Shown here piece by piece: positions 36,081-49,800 of a stretch of 64,000 nucleotides of DNA. The position numbers and the translations under genes were made by a program. Position 1 is the stretch's first letter; every line of letters begins with the position of its first letter. The notes under the pieces are model-generated. The model did no database searches. It was not told the origin of the DNA and was given only the letters and a program-made list of their open reading frames with translations. The stretch is from Sambucus nigra (taxonomy: Eukaryota > Streptophyta > Magnoliopsida > Dipsacales > Adoxaceae), in NCBI GenBank assembly GCA_949130495.1, contig CASBWL010000042.1:868001-932000 (forward strand), given 5' to 3'.

Positions 36081-37998
36081 GTGCTTGTAAGTCAGGGGTA
36101 TTCTTGTCTTTATGTCATATTAGGGCTTCGCCTCTTATTCTACATAAAAAGGTCTAGTCCCCCTTTCTGTATTATCAATAGCATAAAAAATTTCCCTGTT
36201 TGATGTCCTTTATATCCTTTTATGATGGATGATTGTCTATGATTGATGTTTGTCAGAGATTATGTGATTAAGTGAGAATAATTCCTTTGTTTTACATCAA
36301 TTTTTGTTTTGTGATTGTATGCATGGAGGACAAGGTTTCGTCTCATACCTCTTATGACCCTACATCTAAAAGTTCAATTCCCTAAACACCAACTAATTAT
36401 AATTGCTAAAGTACCTGGCATGTGTTATCTGTAGGATCCAATTATGGATTTGTAAGTTGCACTACCGAAATAGAGCCTCATTAACAGTCCAGGAATAATC
36501 CGGTAATAAATATACTCTTCAATTTAGTGTTTGAATTAATATATGTGTAGGCATAAATTCTAATAAAATTGTTCTATAACAGGCTCTTGCGTCTTCCAAT
36601 GCGCGAAACATGCCATTTCATGGGTCCCTCTTGCAGCGTCAACAAGAATGAGAGGAAGCTAAATGATGAACGATTGCTTAGACCTTATGGAAAGACGTTC
36701 ACTGTCGGATACGCATATTATATAATTATAACATGTATTTGTGATGTATTAATTTTATTACTTATATGATTTTAATACTGATACACTAAAGTAATTGTTA
36801 ATGAGCAACTGACAATTTTCTTTTTTGTAGGTCGAAGAGGATGTTTGACTTTGATGGAGGAGGACCTCAGATGGAGTTTCCTTTTTCGTTCCTTTTTTTC
36901 TTCCTTTATTGGAACTTAGATAGGCTAGCTATTATTATGTCATCAATTTATTTATGGATGGTTGTTTTCTTTCAAGGTTCAAGTATTTTATGTATGATGG
37001 ATATTATTAGCTTTGTAGTAGTGATTTTTTAGTTAGACTTCGGTGTCTTTTGTTTGTTACGATGGTAATGTATTATATATAAATTATGGGATAATATTTA
37101 CCGCAAAATTCAGTAAATCTCAGTATAAGATTTTTTAGCACCAAATAAATACCGCAAAAATGGAGCTTTTCTCGACATTTCAATAAGTGCCGCAAAGATT
37201 ATACCAAATATTTTTTTTCTAATGCTGTAAAAGCTTTTACCAACATTTTCTTACGTCGTTGATATTTTTTCTTGTGATTCAGTTAACGCTGCCAAAACTT
37301 ATTCACGACATTTTCGAAAAGTGACGAGGGTTTTATTCCCGACATTCGTAAAAAATGTCGAAAACAATGTCATGAAACGTTCGCTTTTGCCACATTGGCT
37401 ATTGGGGCAGATGTACAAATGCCGCGAAAAGTTTTCTCGGCATTTTTGGTATCATTAGCAACGACCCACATTGTATTTTGAAAAAAAACATTGACAATAA
37501 AATTGGGAGAAATTTGCAATATAATTTATTTGTAACACACACTAGGGGTGGCCAGTGCCGGCTCTATAGTTTTCGGAGCCCTAGTTGAAAACCAAAATCG
37601 AGGCCCTTACATAAAATAAAATAAAATGTGTACTTTTCACATTTTCAATGCAAAATCAATTTTAATATACTAAAATTGAAATTACCTTTTGTACCACTCG
37701 GTACAACTTAACGTAAACCAAAAATGAAACGTGCGATTTGCGGTAAAATCGTTTTTTTACAAGTTCCGAAATAACAAAAAAAATCATTTAGTAGAAAACA
37801 AAACCACGACCAAAATAATTGAATGCCAAAATTTGAAAATTAAATTTAGAAAAAGGAAATTAAAAAAATATATCAGACTACATTTTTTATTTAGTCATTT
37901 TTTTACCAAAATAATGATGTTTATCAAATGACAGAAATAACTTAGCTTTCCCATAAAAAAATGAACCAAAAAAACTAGGATTAACATCATTTTATCAG
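36081..37998. other. No recognisable gene; subterminal-repeat-like cluster at 37085-37500
   Basis: Between 37085 and 37500 the motifs ccgcaaaa, tcgacatttt and tcggcatttt recur in both orientations at short intervals, as in the ends of CACTA or Mutator elements, but no terminal CACTA motif was found beside them. Sequence from 37562 (cagtgccggctctatag) looks like a hAT end without a visible partner. Exon-like stretches near 36583-36700 are unrecognised. Confidence 0.45.
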
Positions 37999-38343
37999 TC
38001 AATTTTTAACGGCTGAAAGTTGTCCATTATGAATGGAATCTTCAACAATCTTCCAGTCAACTTCACCCCATTCTTTCCATTTGAGGGGATTGGTGAAATT
38101 TCTTTTTTTCCACCATGTCCTAACATTGGAGGATGAATCTTTAAGTCTTTGAAGCATATGATTACTCTGTCCAATATTTGGAATAGAGCTAACTATCTTA
38201 CTAGTCTTATCTAATCCGTCATTTATGACTCGTCTACCTATGGTATTCTTTTCTCTAATTTCTATAGGAGGGGTTTCTCTAAATAATAAATGTTTGATAA
38301 TTTTCCTAAGTGAATGCGATTTGAATTTTGTTATGAAAATCAA
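37999..38343 (-). CDS. Unrecognised open frame, 114 codons
   Basis: One of the longer uninterrupted frames outside repeats. The product would be basic and hydrophilic, with a Trp-rich stretch (TWWKKRNF and KWKEWGEVDWKIVEDS), no membrane segment and no signal peptide. The codon pattern is more protein-like than that of chance frames nearby, but I do not recognise a family. It may be a piece of a decayed mobile element given its surroundings. No promoter or splice evidence was seen. Confidence 0.3.
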   Translation of the reverse strand: MIFITKFKSHSLRKIIKHLLFRETPPIEIREKNTIGRRVINDGLDKTSKIVSSIPNIGQSNHMLQRLKDSSSNVRTWWKKRNFTNPLKWKEWGEVDWKIVEDSIHNGQLSAVKN

Positions 38344-38478
38344 ACATCATTGCTAAAATTCATTTTAAGATTTTTCTTGATTTCAAACATTTGATCTAAT
38401 ATCATTCAAACTTGTTATTGGAAAAGCTTACAGTAATTGTTTGAAACGTTTTAAACAATTAAATTTTAACCCAATTAG

Positions 38479-38818
38479 TAGAGGTGTTCACAGGTCGCTT
38501 TGGGACCATAATTCAAGCCGAACCGATCAGTTTGGTTTTGGAAGAAGTCAACTCGACACCGAACCCACGATGAGAAAAACCATCAGTTTCGGGCCACATT
38601 AATTGCAGATATGTTTTGGTCAGTTTTAATTTTTGAGGTCGGTTAATGATTTTTGGATATAAAAATTGAAGTCATTTAAGGGTTTTTTAATTTGAATATT
38701 GATGTCGGTTCCGTTTGAATCTATTTTTTCCTTGTCTAAACCGTCAATCGAACCGAACCGGACTAAAAAACATAAGTTTTGATTTGGTTCGGTCTATTTT
38801 TTTTTTTGCACACTACTA
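38479..38818. mobile_element. hAT-like MITE, 340 bp
   Basis: The ends tagaggtgttcac and cacacta-cta (complement tagtagtgtgcaaa) form imperfect inverted repeats. The flanks ccaattag (38471-38478) and ccaactgg (38819-38826) match in six of eight bases. The interior repeats cggttcggttt/aaccgaaccg-like motifs, a common plant MITE pattern. Non-coding. Confidence 0.6.
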
Positions 38819-40082
38819 CCAACTGGTTTTAACAAGCAAATTTTTAATTGTCCTTTAATTACACATATATCCTTTCCCTTAATTACGCATATATCCTCTT
38901 CGCCCCCTTCTAAACATTAACACATTATATTCCTAACTTTCACATTTATTGGACACATGTCTTAATCCACCACGGGTGATATAAGTATTTGAATTATTTG
39001 GGTTCAACCTTATTGAACCTCTCTTAATATAATCAAAATTTTACTTAAGGAGGGTATCGTGAAATGTGTATTATAATGGATCTACACATATATTGTATTA
39101 CATATACCATATAAAAATGAATGGTTGGGTATGTATCCCTTTGTGTTATAAATATGAGTGACCCCCTAGAGTATTAACACATAATGAAATGAAAAGTTTT
39201 TTCTCTTTATTCCCTGGTTTTGTAATATTTAATTATTTATTTTATTTCATTTGTTATTTTTTATTCACACTTGTGCGAGTGTTTTAAAATACATAGTGGA
39301 AGACCATCTCCAAGGCATGGAGCAAAATATCATAATCAATTTATTTTTTTTGACGCTCCAGAGCGTTGTGCAAAATATTGCAGTGATCCCAAACAAAAAA
39401 ATTCAGGAGAAAAATGCTCATAAATCTTCTTGTTCAGGAGAAGTATAGTTATGATTATGGATACATACCAACTTTCACGGCCAAGGGACGTGTGACACAT
39501 CGAATGTCATGGAAATACCATTTTTTTGTTTGTTTGACATTTTTATTTAACTTAATGAACCCTTACAAAGAAAAAATACAATTAAAAAACCACACAAATT
39601 ATTAAAAAATTCCATTAACAAAAATCACTACACACCACCCTGCAAATTCTATAAACGCTCTTGTAAATTATGTATCTATATTATATATTAAAGTATAAAT
39701 ACATTAAAATATTAAGAATAAATAATTCTGAGTTTAAAAATAAAAAATAGAAGTTATAAAATACCATTTTGTCGTTTTTTAAAAAACTTGATTATAACAC
39801 AAAAATATTATAATTCAATGTTTAAAAATAAGTTACCAAATACAAATTTCAATTAAAATTATATTTAAACAAGAAAAATAGAATTATAGTTACAAATAAA
39901 ATAAATCCTTAATTTTTGGACACCAAAATTTGTAATATACAAAAGTAATGATGTGTGAGTAGGATAAGAAAACGTGAAAGAAAGTCAAAATAGAGGAGAT
40001 ATTGTTGTAATAAGGAGTGGATATCTGTAATGATGTGTAACCGGGAAACGAATAGACCCTTTACCCTACGACACAAGGAAGC
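38819..40082. other. No recognisable gene; possible degraded LTR near 39059
   Basis: A purine tract (cttaaggagggtatcg) directly precedes tgaaatgtgtatt at 39059, and a TATA-like tgttataaatatga follows, which looks like a 3' LTR start. No partner LTR or clear end is visible. 39600-39960 is AT-rich without signals. Confidence 0.4.
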
Positions 40083-40196
40083 ATATGATTACTACTATAT
40101 AAACCGAAGCACTAGAAATCAGTATCGTGGCCTAGGGTTTCTCTTATTCATCATTAACAACATATGATTACTACTATATAAACCGAAGCATATGAT

Positions 40197-40240
<44 letters not shown>

Positions 40241-40436
40241 GTGTGTGTGTGAATATGTAGGTATGTATATATAGTTATCTGTACGTACATCACCGCCGAC
40301 GGTGGATTTGTCGTCATCTCTCATCTCTTATCTCTTATCTCTTTTAAAGTTTTCTCCATCAAAACGGTAGCATTTCGTTCCCAACGCCGCCACGAATACA
40401 GGAGTTTGGTTGGGACTTTTACGCCGCCACGCACAG
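40083..40436 (+). promoter_or_regulatory. Probable core promoter and 5' UTR exon of the Argonaute gene
   Basis: TATATAAA occurs at 40096-40103 and again at 40175-40182 inside a duplicated segment of about 28 bp beginning catatgattactactatata. Downstream are ctagggtttctctt and a (CT)n tract (40199-40238), typical of plant leaders. A gcacag|gtataa donor at 40437 could pair with the acceptor ggttag ending at 43872, giving a 3.4-kb 5'-UTR intron before the ATG at 43883. Plant AGO4-clade genes often have such an intron. The link is inferred; no transcript is available. Confidence 0.45.
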
Positions 40437-40655
40437 GTATAACTCTCTCTCTCTCTCTAACAGAAAATACCTGTTCATGAATATACTCCATTAAAACCAA
40501 CTTGAAAACGCTGAGACCCAGCAGATTAGAGTGAAATGTAAACCGACTCAAACATCTAGAAACCCCAGATAGTGGGTTGTTCTGCAAAACCCCAATTCAA
40601 TATTGTGAAATGGGGTGGGGTAAAATGTGAGAGTTTGAGGCACCGAATCAAATGT

Positions 40656-40656
<1 letters not shown>

Positions 40657-40686
<30 letters not shown>
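40657..40686. repeat. (GA)n microsatellite
   Basis: About fifteen GA units within the proposed 5'-UTR intron. The (CT)n run at 40199-40238 lies nearby. Confidence 0.9.
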
Positions 40687-40693
<7 letters not shown>

Positions 40694-41439
40694 TGACCTA
40701 ACCCCATGAAGCCTCTCTGATATGAAGAGGTTCAAAATGAATCTGAAATTTCTTGAGCCTTGTGCTGTGTATAGCCTTTCAATCTAGATTTCTGACCGAC
40801 AGTCTAATAAGATGTACTTTTCTCTCATTGGAGTGGACAACACTCTTAACGTTTAAATATGTACGTACATGCAATATATATATGTATATGTACACACATG
40901 TTTCATATATACACACATGTTCCTTCTGAATCCTTCATGCTCGTGGATGATGCTGATAAAGTTGTATCTGAAATATTGAGTGCGCCTGTATGTTTCTCTT
41001 TTTATTGTAACTTTTTTTCTGCTCCCTTTTTTGTCCACGTATGTCAACTTCTCCATTTTGGTGCTAAAATTTCTGTTACTTTTTGTGCTACAAATGTTTT
41101 GTTGCGTTGTGGTTTCATGATTTGTTCTCCAAGTTATGTTTCCTTTCTCTTGAAGATTTTTTAACAGATTAAATCATTTTTTTCGTTTAGTTTCCTGGTA
41201 AGGTTGTAAGTAGGTCTAAGGCTTGTGGGTTTTCTCAGATCCGTGTTTGGCTATTTGTGGTATATGGTCAGAATTTCTTGGTTTTCAATGCACATTGATA
41301 CTCTGCTTGATTCTCTGACCTTCTGTTTGGTTCTCGAGAAAGTAGATTAGAAAACGTGAATGGAAAGGAAAACATTATTTACTCGTTTATTCGTTGTTAG
41401 AAATTCTTTTGGTTTTAACCTTTCTGTGTTACTTTTGTG

Positions 41440-42194
41440 TAGGGCTGTAAATCGGGCTAGGTGAGCCGGGTTTGGGGTTGCTCAGGCTCGGTCCGAACTC
41501 ACTTACCCATGCTCAAGCCCGAGCTCGGCCCGAATTATGTTTTCCCACCTAGGCCCGAACTCGGCTCACAAATATTACGGGCTTCGGGCCCGATTTCAAT
41601 TTTTTTTGTTAAAAAAGTTTCAATAAATTTTTTTTTCTTGTATTTCCATCATGGACAAAATTACACATTAAAATATAATTGATATTTCATGAAATAAAAT
41701 ATATAATTATGAAATGTATTAAATTAAAACAAGGGAAATAAAAGTGAAAGCCTACAAATGCCTATTAAATTTCATACATTTAGCAAAATTTGATCACTAC
41801 CAAAGGCGTATTGTGACTTGAGCAATTATTAAATCATATACCCATAATGAGATTAACAATAAAATCACAAAATTTAAAATCACATGTAGTCTAATGGATT
41901 GTAACAAATGATTTTTTTTTTAAAGTAGTAAATGAAATAAAAGAACGAAACCTAATTAAACAATGTTAACATAAATATGTTATATTATATAAATTATTTA
42001 TTTATAAATATGAAGTTCGGGCTTCGGGCCCAATTCGGGCTTGGCAAAGTTCGGCTCAAGCTCGGCCCGAAATTAATTCGGGCTTGAAATTTTGGCTCAG
42101 GCTTGGCTCGGCTCAAACTCAAATAAAGCTCGACCCGAAAATAGCGGGCCGAACGAGCGGGCTTCCGGCCTCGGGCGCTCAATTTACAGGCCTA
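41440..42194. mobile_element. hAT-type element with perfect 8-bp duplication
   Basis: A 755-bp element starts TAGGGCTGTAAATCGGGCT and ends with the inverted AATTTACAGGCCTA. The 8 bp CTTTTGTG is present unchanged on both sides (41432-41439 and 42195-42202). Both arms are rich in gctcggcccgaa/ttcgggcttcgg motifs and the middle is AT-rich, giving a fold-back shape. It sits in the proposed 5'-UTR intron of the Argonaute gene. No transposase. Confidence 0.88.
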
Positions 42195-43120
42195 CTTTTG
42201 TGCTATATTTGTGCATAAATGTTTGGTTGTGCTACATTTGTGCATAAATGTTTTGCATAATATTTAGTTTTTAAAAAATGTTTCATCTAATGTTAGTTCT
42301 ATATATTTTGCAAAACAATTTTTAATCGCCAAAAATATTCCATATAATGTTTAATTTAATATATATTTCAAACAAAATTTTTAGTCCCTAAAAAGATGTT
42401 AAAGGGACTAAAGCTAATTAAAAAAATATATGTTAATATAAAAATAGAATAAATAATATATCATGGGTTTATTTTTAATCGACCCTTTTTTCTATGCTTT
42501 TTGAAATTCAAGACAGCAGAAAGTGATGTAAAATAGTTGACGAGAATATCCTTTAATTAGAATAAAATGCCAGAAAAAACGGTACTTATATTGTAGTATA
42601 TTTTTCATTTAAGTATTTCTTTCTACGCTTTTTTATATTAATCGCGGGAAATGTAGAATGATGCAAAGTAGTTGATCAATATAAAGAAAAAACTTGAAAC
42701 TCCAAATTTTCTGCAGAAATAAGAATAATTGTATTGCAAAAAAGATTTTCTAAAATAAAAAAATCTTTAAATATTTCTTCATGTATCATTACAACCGTTT
42801 TCTCTATTGTAAAAATAACCGGCAAAAAAGGGTATTTTGGCAACAAATGTATAGTTAATGATTGTTTAAAAAAAAATGATAGTTAAGGGGATTTGGGGAA
42901 TTTCACGCATATATGTGTTTGCAATAGTTATCATTAGCGGATAAATATGTCGGATGGCTACGGGAGGGCACCGCTTGTTCGGATTTGGGTTTTGCTTCTT
43001 CTTTTTTGATTTACCGAATTATTCAATCTAGAGTTTTTATGGACCGATACTAGACTGATTTATTTTGTTAACTTTTTGTCCTAGCTAATTCCGATCTGAC
43101 CATATCTTTAGATTTTAGTC

Positions 43121-43370
43121 TAAGGCTGCGATTGTTTTTTTATCTGAGAGTTTTGAATATTTGAATCTGAAAAATATGTTTGTTTTTATGTCTGAACAAA
43201 CTGAATGTATTTATACTGATTCAGACTTTAAATTTAAATTTCAGAATTTTCTAAGAAAGTAAAAATAATCGTTAGCCTCTTAATCATTTAACAAAGCAAA
43301 TACTATTTGATATCTCTTAAATCTGAATAGTTCAAACTCAGACTTAAGAAATAAAAACAAACATCACCTA
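43121..43370. mobile_element. Possible MITE, 250 bp
   Basis: The ends taaggctgcgattgttttt and aaaacaaacatcaccta are roughly complementary, and subterminal ctgaataSttcaaactcag-like sequence is mirrored. Flanking duplications were not seen, so the call is tentative. Confidence 0.4.
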
Positions 43371-43882
43371 AATACAAGTTTTTATCCACCATTCACACAT
43401 ATATATACTAAAAAAATTATTAAAAAAACTTATAGATTTTGCTTCATAAACATATTCTAGATATTTATAAACGAACCAAATTACATTCATAATTTATATT
43501 AACTGATTCTAATATAAGCAAAATAAAATTTTAGTTTTAGTATATATGTGTGGGAATCGGTCTGTTCCGGTCCAATCTAATCAGATCGGCCTATTAGTAT
43601 GATATTGGACATGTTGACTTTTGATACTTTTATGAAAAGTTATTGGACATGTAGACTTTTGATACTTTTATGAAATGTTGTAAAAATATAGTATATTGTC
43701 ACAAAACGACAAGGTAGTTTTTACTTGTTATGTTCCTATGATTGGTAATATTTCTAGTATTATGTGCACACACACTAGTGTTTACTTGCTGCTGTGTTTC
43801 TATATTAGTGATGTTTCTTCTAACTTGTCTATCCTTTATTTAACCCTCTCATTTTGAACTTGTGATGGTTAGAATTTGAACA

Positions 43883-46800
43883 ATGGAATTAGAACCATTG
43901 CCGCCACCTCCCTCTATGGTACCATCAAATGTTATTCCTGAGAAATCATCAAATTCAAAACGTGTTCCAATGGCCAGGAACGGGTTTAGTTCCAAAGGCC
44001 AAAAACTACCCCTTCTGACAAATCACTTCAAAGTAGGAATGTCTGGTACCAATGGCCATTTTTTTCATTACAGTGTATGCTCTCTCTCATACCCTCTCTC
44101 ATACCCGTTCAGTCTTTTGCAAATATGTTTGTTTAATAAGAACAAAGTACAAAGTTGCATAGTTATATATACTAACATTTTGCTCATTCATTGGTCTAGG
44201 TTTCTCTATGTTATGAAGATGGGCATCCGGTTGAAGCCAAAGGTATTGGAAGAAAGGTACTTGACAAAGTCCATGAAACCTATGGCTGTGAGCTTGCTGG
44301 TAAAGATTTTGCTTATGATGGAGAAAAAAGTTTATTTACAATTGGTGCTCTCCCTCAGAACAAACTAGTGTTCACTGTTGTGTTGGAGGAAGCCACTTCA
44401 AATAGGTACTAATGAAATGGCTCTGCTACTGGTTTCTTTGTTTTTGTTTAAGTTATTCAGGAATATTGACCGAATTTCATGATAGTTTAACCAGTTTTGA
44501 TATTGACCTTCGTTATATATTAATTCAATAACTGGCTCTGATTTCTATTATATTCTCAGAAATGTGGGAAGTGGAAGCCCAGGAGGTAACGACAGCCCTA
44601 ATGAGAGTGATAGGAAAAGATCTCGGCGTCAGTTTCAGTCCAAAACGTTCAAGGTAGCAATAAGTTATGCAGCTAAAATCCCAATGCAAGCGATTGGAAA
44701 TGCATTGCGGGGACAAGAGTCTGAGCACTTCCAAGAAGCAGTGAGAGTGCTCGACATCATATTGCGGCAACATGCATCCAAACAGTATAGATTATTGGAC
44801 TCAGATTTTTCATGGCATTTATTTTTATATTCATTTGTATGGCCTTTACATGGTAATTTCATTTGTTTGGCTGTAGGGGTTGTCTCTTGGTTCGACAATC
44901 ATTTTTTCACAATGACCCAAAAAACTTCACAGATTTGGGCGGTGGCGTTCTTGGGTGCCTAGGTTTCCATTCAAGTTTCCGTGCAACTCAAGGGGGTCTG
45001 TCCTTGAACATTGGTACGCTCCTACACCACAGTGTAGCATATGTTTTTGTACTTCAAATTTAATCATTTTTTTCTGGTTCATCTTGCACAGATGTATCTA
45101 CAACTATGATTGTACAGCCTGGTCCTGTTATGGACTTTCTTATTCAAAATCAAAAAGTCAGAAACCCTTTTGAGGTTGATTGGGCAAAGGTAACTAATTT
45201 TTCTGTGTCCAGCTCCATCTTTACTATTATATTGGCATAAATTTTTGCCCACGGACTTCCTTGCTGCTTGATTTTGTGAACAGGCAAAAAGGATGCTAAA
45301 GAATCTTAGGATCAAGGCTAGCCCCTCTAATATAGAGTACAAAATCACTGGCTTGAGTGATAGGCCATGCAGAGATCAAACGTAATAATTTTCTTGGTGA
45401 TATTACTTCGAAATATAATCTACCAATTGATCCAATTCTAATTTTAAAGCATGAATTACATGCATAGAAACACAACCTAAATAATCTCTTAGTATCAGTT
45501 TTGTTGAATTTAATGAGCTGTACATGTTGAAGTATTTATTTTCTGTGTCTTGGATCCCTATTTTAGGTTCTCAATGAAGCAAAGAAATGGAAATGGGGAT
45601 GGTGAAACTCAATCCATTGAATTAACAGTATATGAATATTTTATTAACCACCGCCGAATAGAATTGCAATACTCTGCAGCTTTTCCGTGCATAAATGTTG
45701 GGAAACCAAAGCGTCCAAATTACATTCCGCTTGAGGTGATTGATACAGAAAATAACCTTTAAATTGTGTCATTGTTGAGATCAATATTATAATTTGTTTC
45801 TCTCTGCCTTTTCTAGCTTTGCTCGTTGGTTTCTTTACAACGCTATACCAAGGCGTTGACTAATCTGCAAAGAGCTTCACTTGTAGAGAAATCCCGCCAG
45901 AAGCCCCAAGAACGGATGAGAGTCTTGACAGAGGTAGGTTTTTATTGATAAATAATTTGATGCTTACCAACTTTGTGGGTAATTATGTGCTCTAATTTTT
46001 GGTTTTGTTATATGGGTTTCTTTCAGGCCTTGAAACGTAGCAATTATGATGCAGATCCACTTCTTGGCTCTACTGGAATTTCAATCGGCTCTCAATTCAC
46101 TCAAGTTGAAGGCCGTGTTTTGTCTTGCCCGAAGGTAAATGAATATGTCTAAATTCATTGTAGACATCATTTTTCTGTAATAAAATTTTTACATGTTTAA
46201 CTATCTTATTTACTTCCTCTTGCCATGCCTAATATGTCGCAGTTAAAAGTGGGGAACGGGGAAGATTTTTTTCCTCGCAATGGACGGTGGAACTTCAACA
46301 ACAAGGTTGAGCGTTTTATTTACTTGTTATTTTTGTTTTCTCTCCCCCCACCCCTCCATCTTCTTTCAATCCTTTAAATATTGTTATCATTGTGTTTTTG
46401 ACATCAAAGATGTTCCTTTGTAGAAACTAGTGGAACCTATAAAGATCGAACGTTGGGCTGTTGTAAACTTTTCTGCACGCTGTGATATTCGTAATTTGTG
46501 CTCTAATCTTATTAAATGTGGGAGAATGAAAGGAATTGTGAGTTTTACCCTGCTATCAGATTTATTGCTGCATATTTTAGTTTGATTTTATAGAATTAAA
46601 TTTGATTTAATTTTATTTCTTGCGTAGTTCATCAATGATCCGTTTGATACATTTGAAGAGAATCCTCAGTCTAGGCGCAGCCCTGCTAATGTTAGAGTGG
46701 ACAAGATGATTGACTATATAAAGTCAAGACTTCCAGGGCCACCTCAATTTCTTCTTTGTATTCTCCCGGAAAGGAAGAACTCTGATATTTATGGTTGGTT

Positions 46801-49800
46801 GTTTTACTCCACTCATTCTCTTCTCGTGCATTATCAAGTTATTTTAATTATATATAGTTCTAATACACTGTTTTATTTAAACACATGAAAGGTCCTTGGA
46901 AGAGGAGAAACCTTTCAGATCTTGGGATTGTCACGCAGTGCATTGCACCTACAAAACTGAATGATCAATATCTTACAAATGTGCTCTTAAAAATCAATAC
47001 CAAGGTAAGTATTGGAATTAAAATACTCATATTTTCTTATGTTCATCATCATTTTATCTAAAACATGAACTAATCAAGCTTGATCATTTTGGTGTTCTTT
47101 TGAAGTTGGGTGGTATGAATTCGCTGTTAGCCATTGAGCGTTCTCCTTCTATACCTCTGGTTTCTGAAGTTCCTACTCTAATTATTGGAATGGACGTGTC
47201 GCATGGCTCCCCTGGTCGTGCTGATATTCCTTCAATTGCTGCGGTAATTTATACACATGTATACTTGATAGAGCGCTTTTTAATTTATCCCAGTTATTAA
47301 CACAATATCAGACTGTCCACTCTGTTTTACGGGTATGTTTAGCGATTATTAAAAAAATATTTGATTTTAACCCTGTTAATGCAGTTTTATGAAATACCCC
47401 TTCAATGAGTTATCTAATATAATGCATTAGTCCTGGGGCTAAATGGTTAAACATTCTTCAAGATATCAAATAATTGGGTACTGTTTTTTTCCGTCTCTAT
47501 TGGAATTGTTAGGTGGTCAGTTCAAGGCAGTGGCCGTTGATTTCACGCTATAGGGCTTCGGTGCGCACACAGTCACCGAAGGTTGAAATGATTGCCTCTC
47601 TATTTAAGCCAGTAGATACCGAAGATCAAGGCATGCTCAGGTAATGATGAGCTTTTTGTAGAATCACAAGTCCTAAATTTTTAGCAATAGTTAAATTACC
47701 ATTTTTTTCTGTAGTTATCACAGATTTATGTATGAGAGGTAATATATGTTTAAAAAATTGTACCTCACAAGGTTTCTGTTTGCTATTTCAGGGAGGCTTT
47801 AGTTGACTTCTATAATAGTTCAGGGAATAGGAAACCCGAGCAGATCATTGTTTTTAGGTAATGCATTTTTTCCCAGTTCAACAATAACGAATTATCACCT
47901 TTTCTCCTTATTCATTATTTCTTTTTTAAAATTTTATTTTTATCGAGTTGAGATAATAGCTATGGTTGTGCAATAAGTCATTTTCTTCTAGAATTTTGCG
48001 GGTTTCACAACTTTGGCCAGTTTTCAAGTGACAAACATACCAGTTCAACAAATTAGAACACTTTTTTTTATATACATGATTGTACATGTATCTTTGGAGG
48101 AATGAAAGACTGAATGTATACCATACATTAGATATGAAAGTAAATCTTGCCTTGCATGGAAATAAGTTCGTGTATTTTTGTCTCTATTTTATTTTCATGT
48201 AGGTTGTAACGGTTTTATGGATGGAAATAACAAGGAAAATGAGACGAATCATAATAATAATACAAGTGTTCCTGATAATATTAATTGTGATCTTTTGAGC
48301 AACCTCTGATTCATTCCAATATTTTTTTTTTAATTTCCGGAACTTGTTAACTTTGGAATTTGGAACTTTGAGGAAATCTCCGGCTCATTTATAATGGATT
48401 ATGATGGTCATGAGATAATTTTTCATAAAACATTGTATTTCCAGGCTAAGGAATTTAAATTTTTTACTTTTTAGTTTACCATAGACGATAAATTTATTTA
48501 GGCCCAAGTGTCATTTTGAATTTAAAGTAATATTTTTTTTTTGTGTTTGCAATGTGTAGGGATGGAGTCAGCGAGTCTCAGTTCAACCAAGTCTTGAACT
48601 TCGAATTGGATCAGATGTTTGAGGTATCGTATCACGTACAACTGACTATATACAGATGAAAATTAGGGCTATTTTAGTACTTTTTTACACTTTTAGTATT
48701 GCATTGTATTTTTCCTTTTATTAGTTGTTTAGTTATTTGTTTGCATTTTTAGTAGCAGCAAGGGTTGAGAGGAAGCTTCTAGAAGGTTCCATTAGTTAGT
48801 ATTGTCATGGATGAATTGTCATGACAACTCATACTTAACTAATAGGCTTTTAGAAGGTTTGATTTTGACATGTGATGTATTTGAAACTTAGTTATAGCCC
48901 ATGTGATGTCACATGGGCTTACATCCTCTCAACCAATAAAAGCTTAGGAGACACCTTCTAGAATCTTCTCTCCCCTTATATATAAAGGGCCTTAGTCCCT
49001 CATTTGTAAGGAATCCTATATTTGAAAGATATAAGGAAATTCTAGTTTCTCTATCTAGTTGTGTGTTCATTTTTTAGTTTTGGGCATTTTGACTTATAGT
49101 ATACGTCAAATTGCTATCAGAGTAGGTGTCGCTTCAACATTGGTGTATTGGTCTATCAATGTATAGATTATCAACAAAATCGTATGCTACAACATCAAAT
49201 GGCCCAAAGAAATCCAATCACCAAAATGAAGAGATTCAAGAATTAAAGTAATGGCGCAATTAACCCTCCAATCCCAACAATTCGTGGCTCAATCACAATT
49301 CAAAACACCTCCCCCACCACCGCTACCACGCTCCACCGCTTCAGACCCAACCCATGCTTACACCACCATCCCCGCTGCTCCAATACCCTTATTCCCTCTT
49401 TCACCACCCTCTGCTGCCCCACCAACTCAAAACCCTAACCCCATTAAACCCACATCTATCAAAACCCAGAAAACAATGAAGAAAGAGGGCCTGAAATCCA
49501 GCCCTAGGATTAGATTGAGGAGAGGCAAGAGAATAGAGAAGAAAACGACCAGGGGGGCGAGATTGGACCTTCCCGCCATATTGTCACCTTGAGCAGCCCT
49601 CTTTGTTCTCCGGCTACCCCTTACGGCTTTAGATGTTGCCGGTGATGGCCATGGATAGTTTGATATAGGGTTTCGAACCCCTAGATTGATTTTCAACCCT
49701 GGAGGTGACCCATTTTGTTGGTCAGAAGTGAGAAAAGAGAGAGAAATGGAGGAAGGTCGTCGCTGGAATGGGAACGTGACCGAGTCTTTTCAGGCAGTAG

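Noticed and set aside
40321..40587. Minus-strand 88-codon frame near the Argonaute promoter
   Set aside because: It crosses microsatellites and has no homology or splice support; better explained as leader sequence on the plus strand.
49251..49592. Pro-rich 113-codon frame as an alternative Argonaute exon
   Set aside because: It lies between the two LTRs of the intronic element and exons 17 and 18 join in phase without it.
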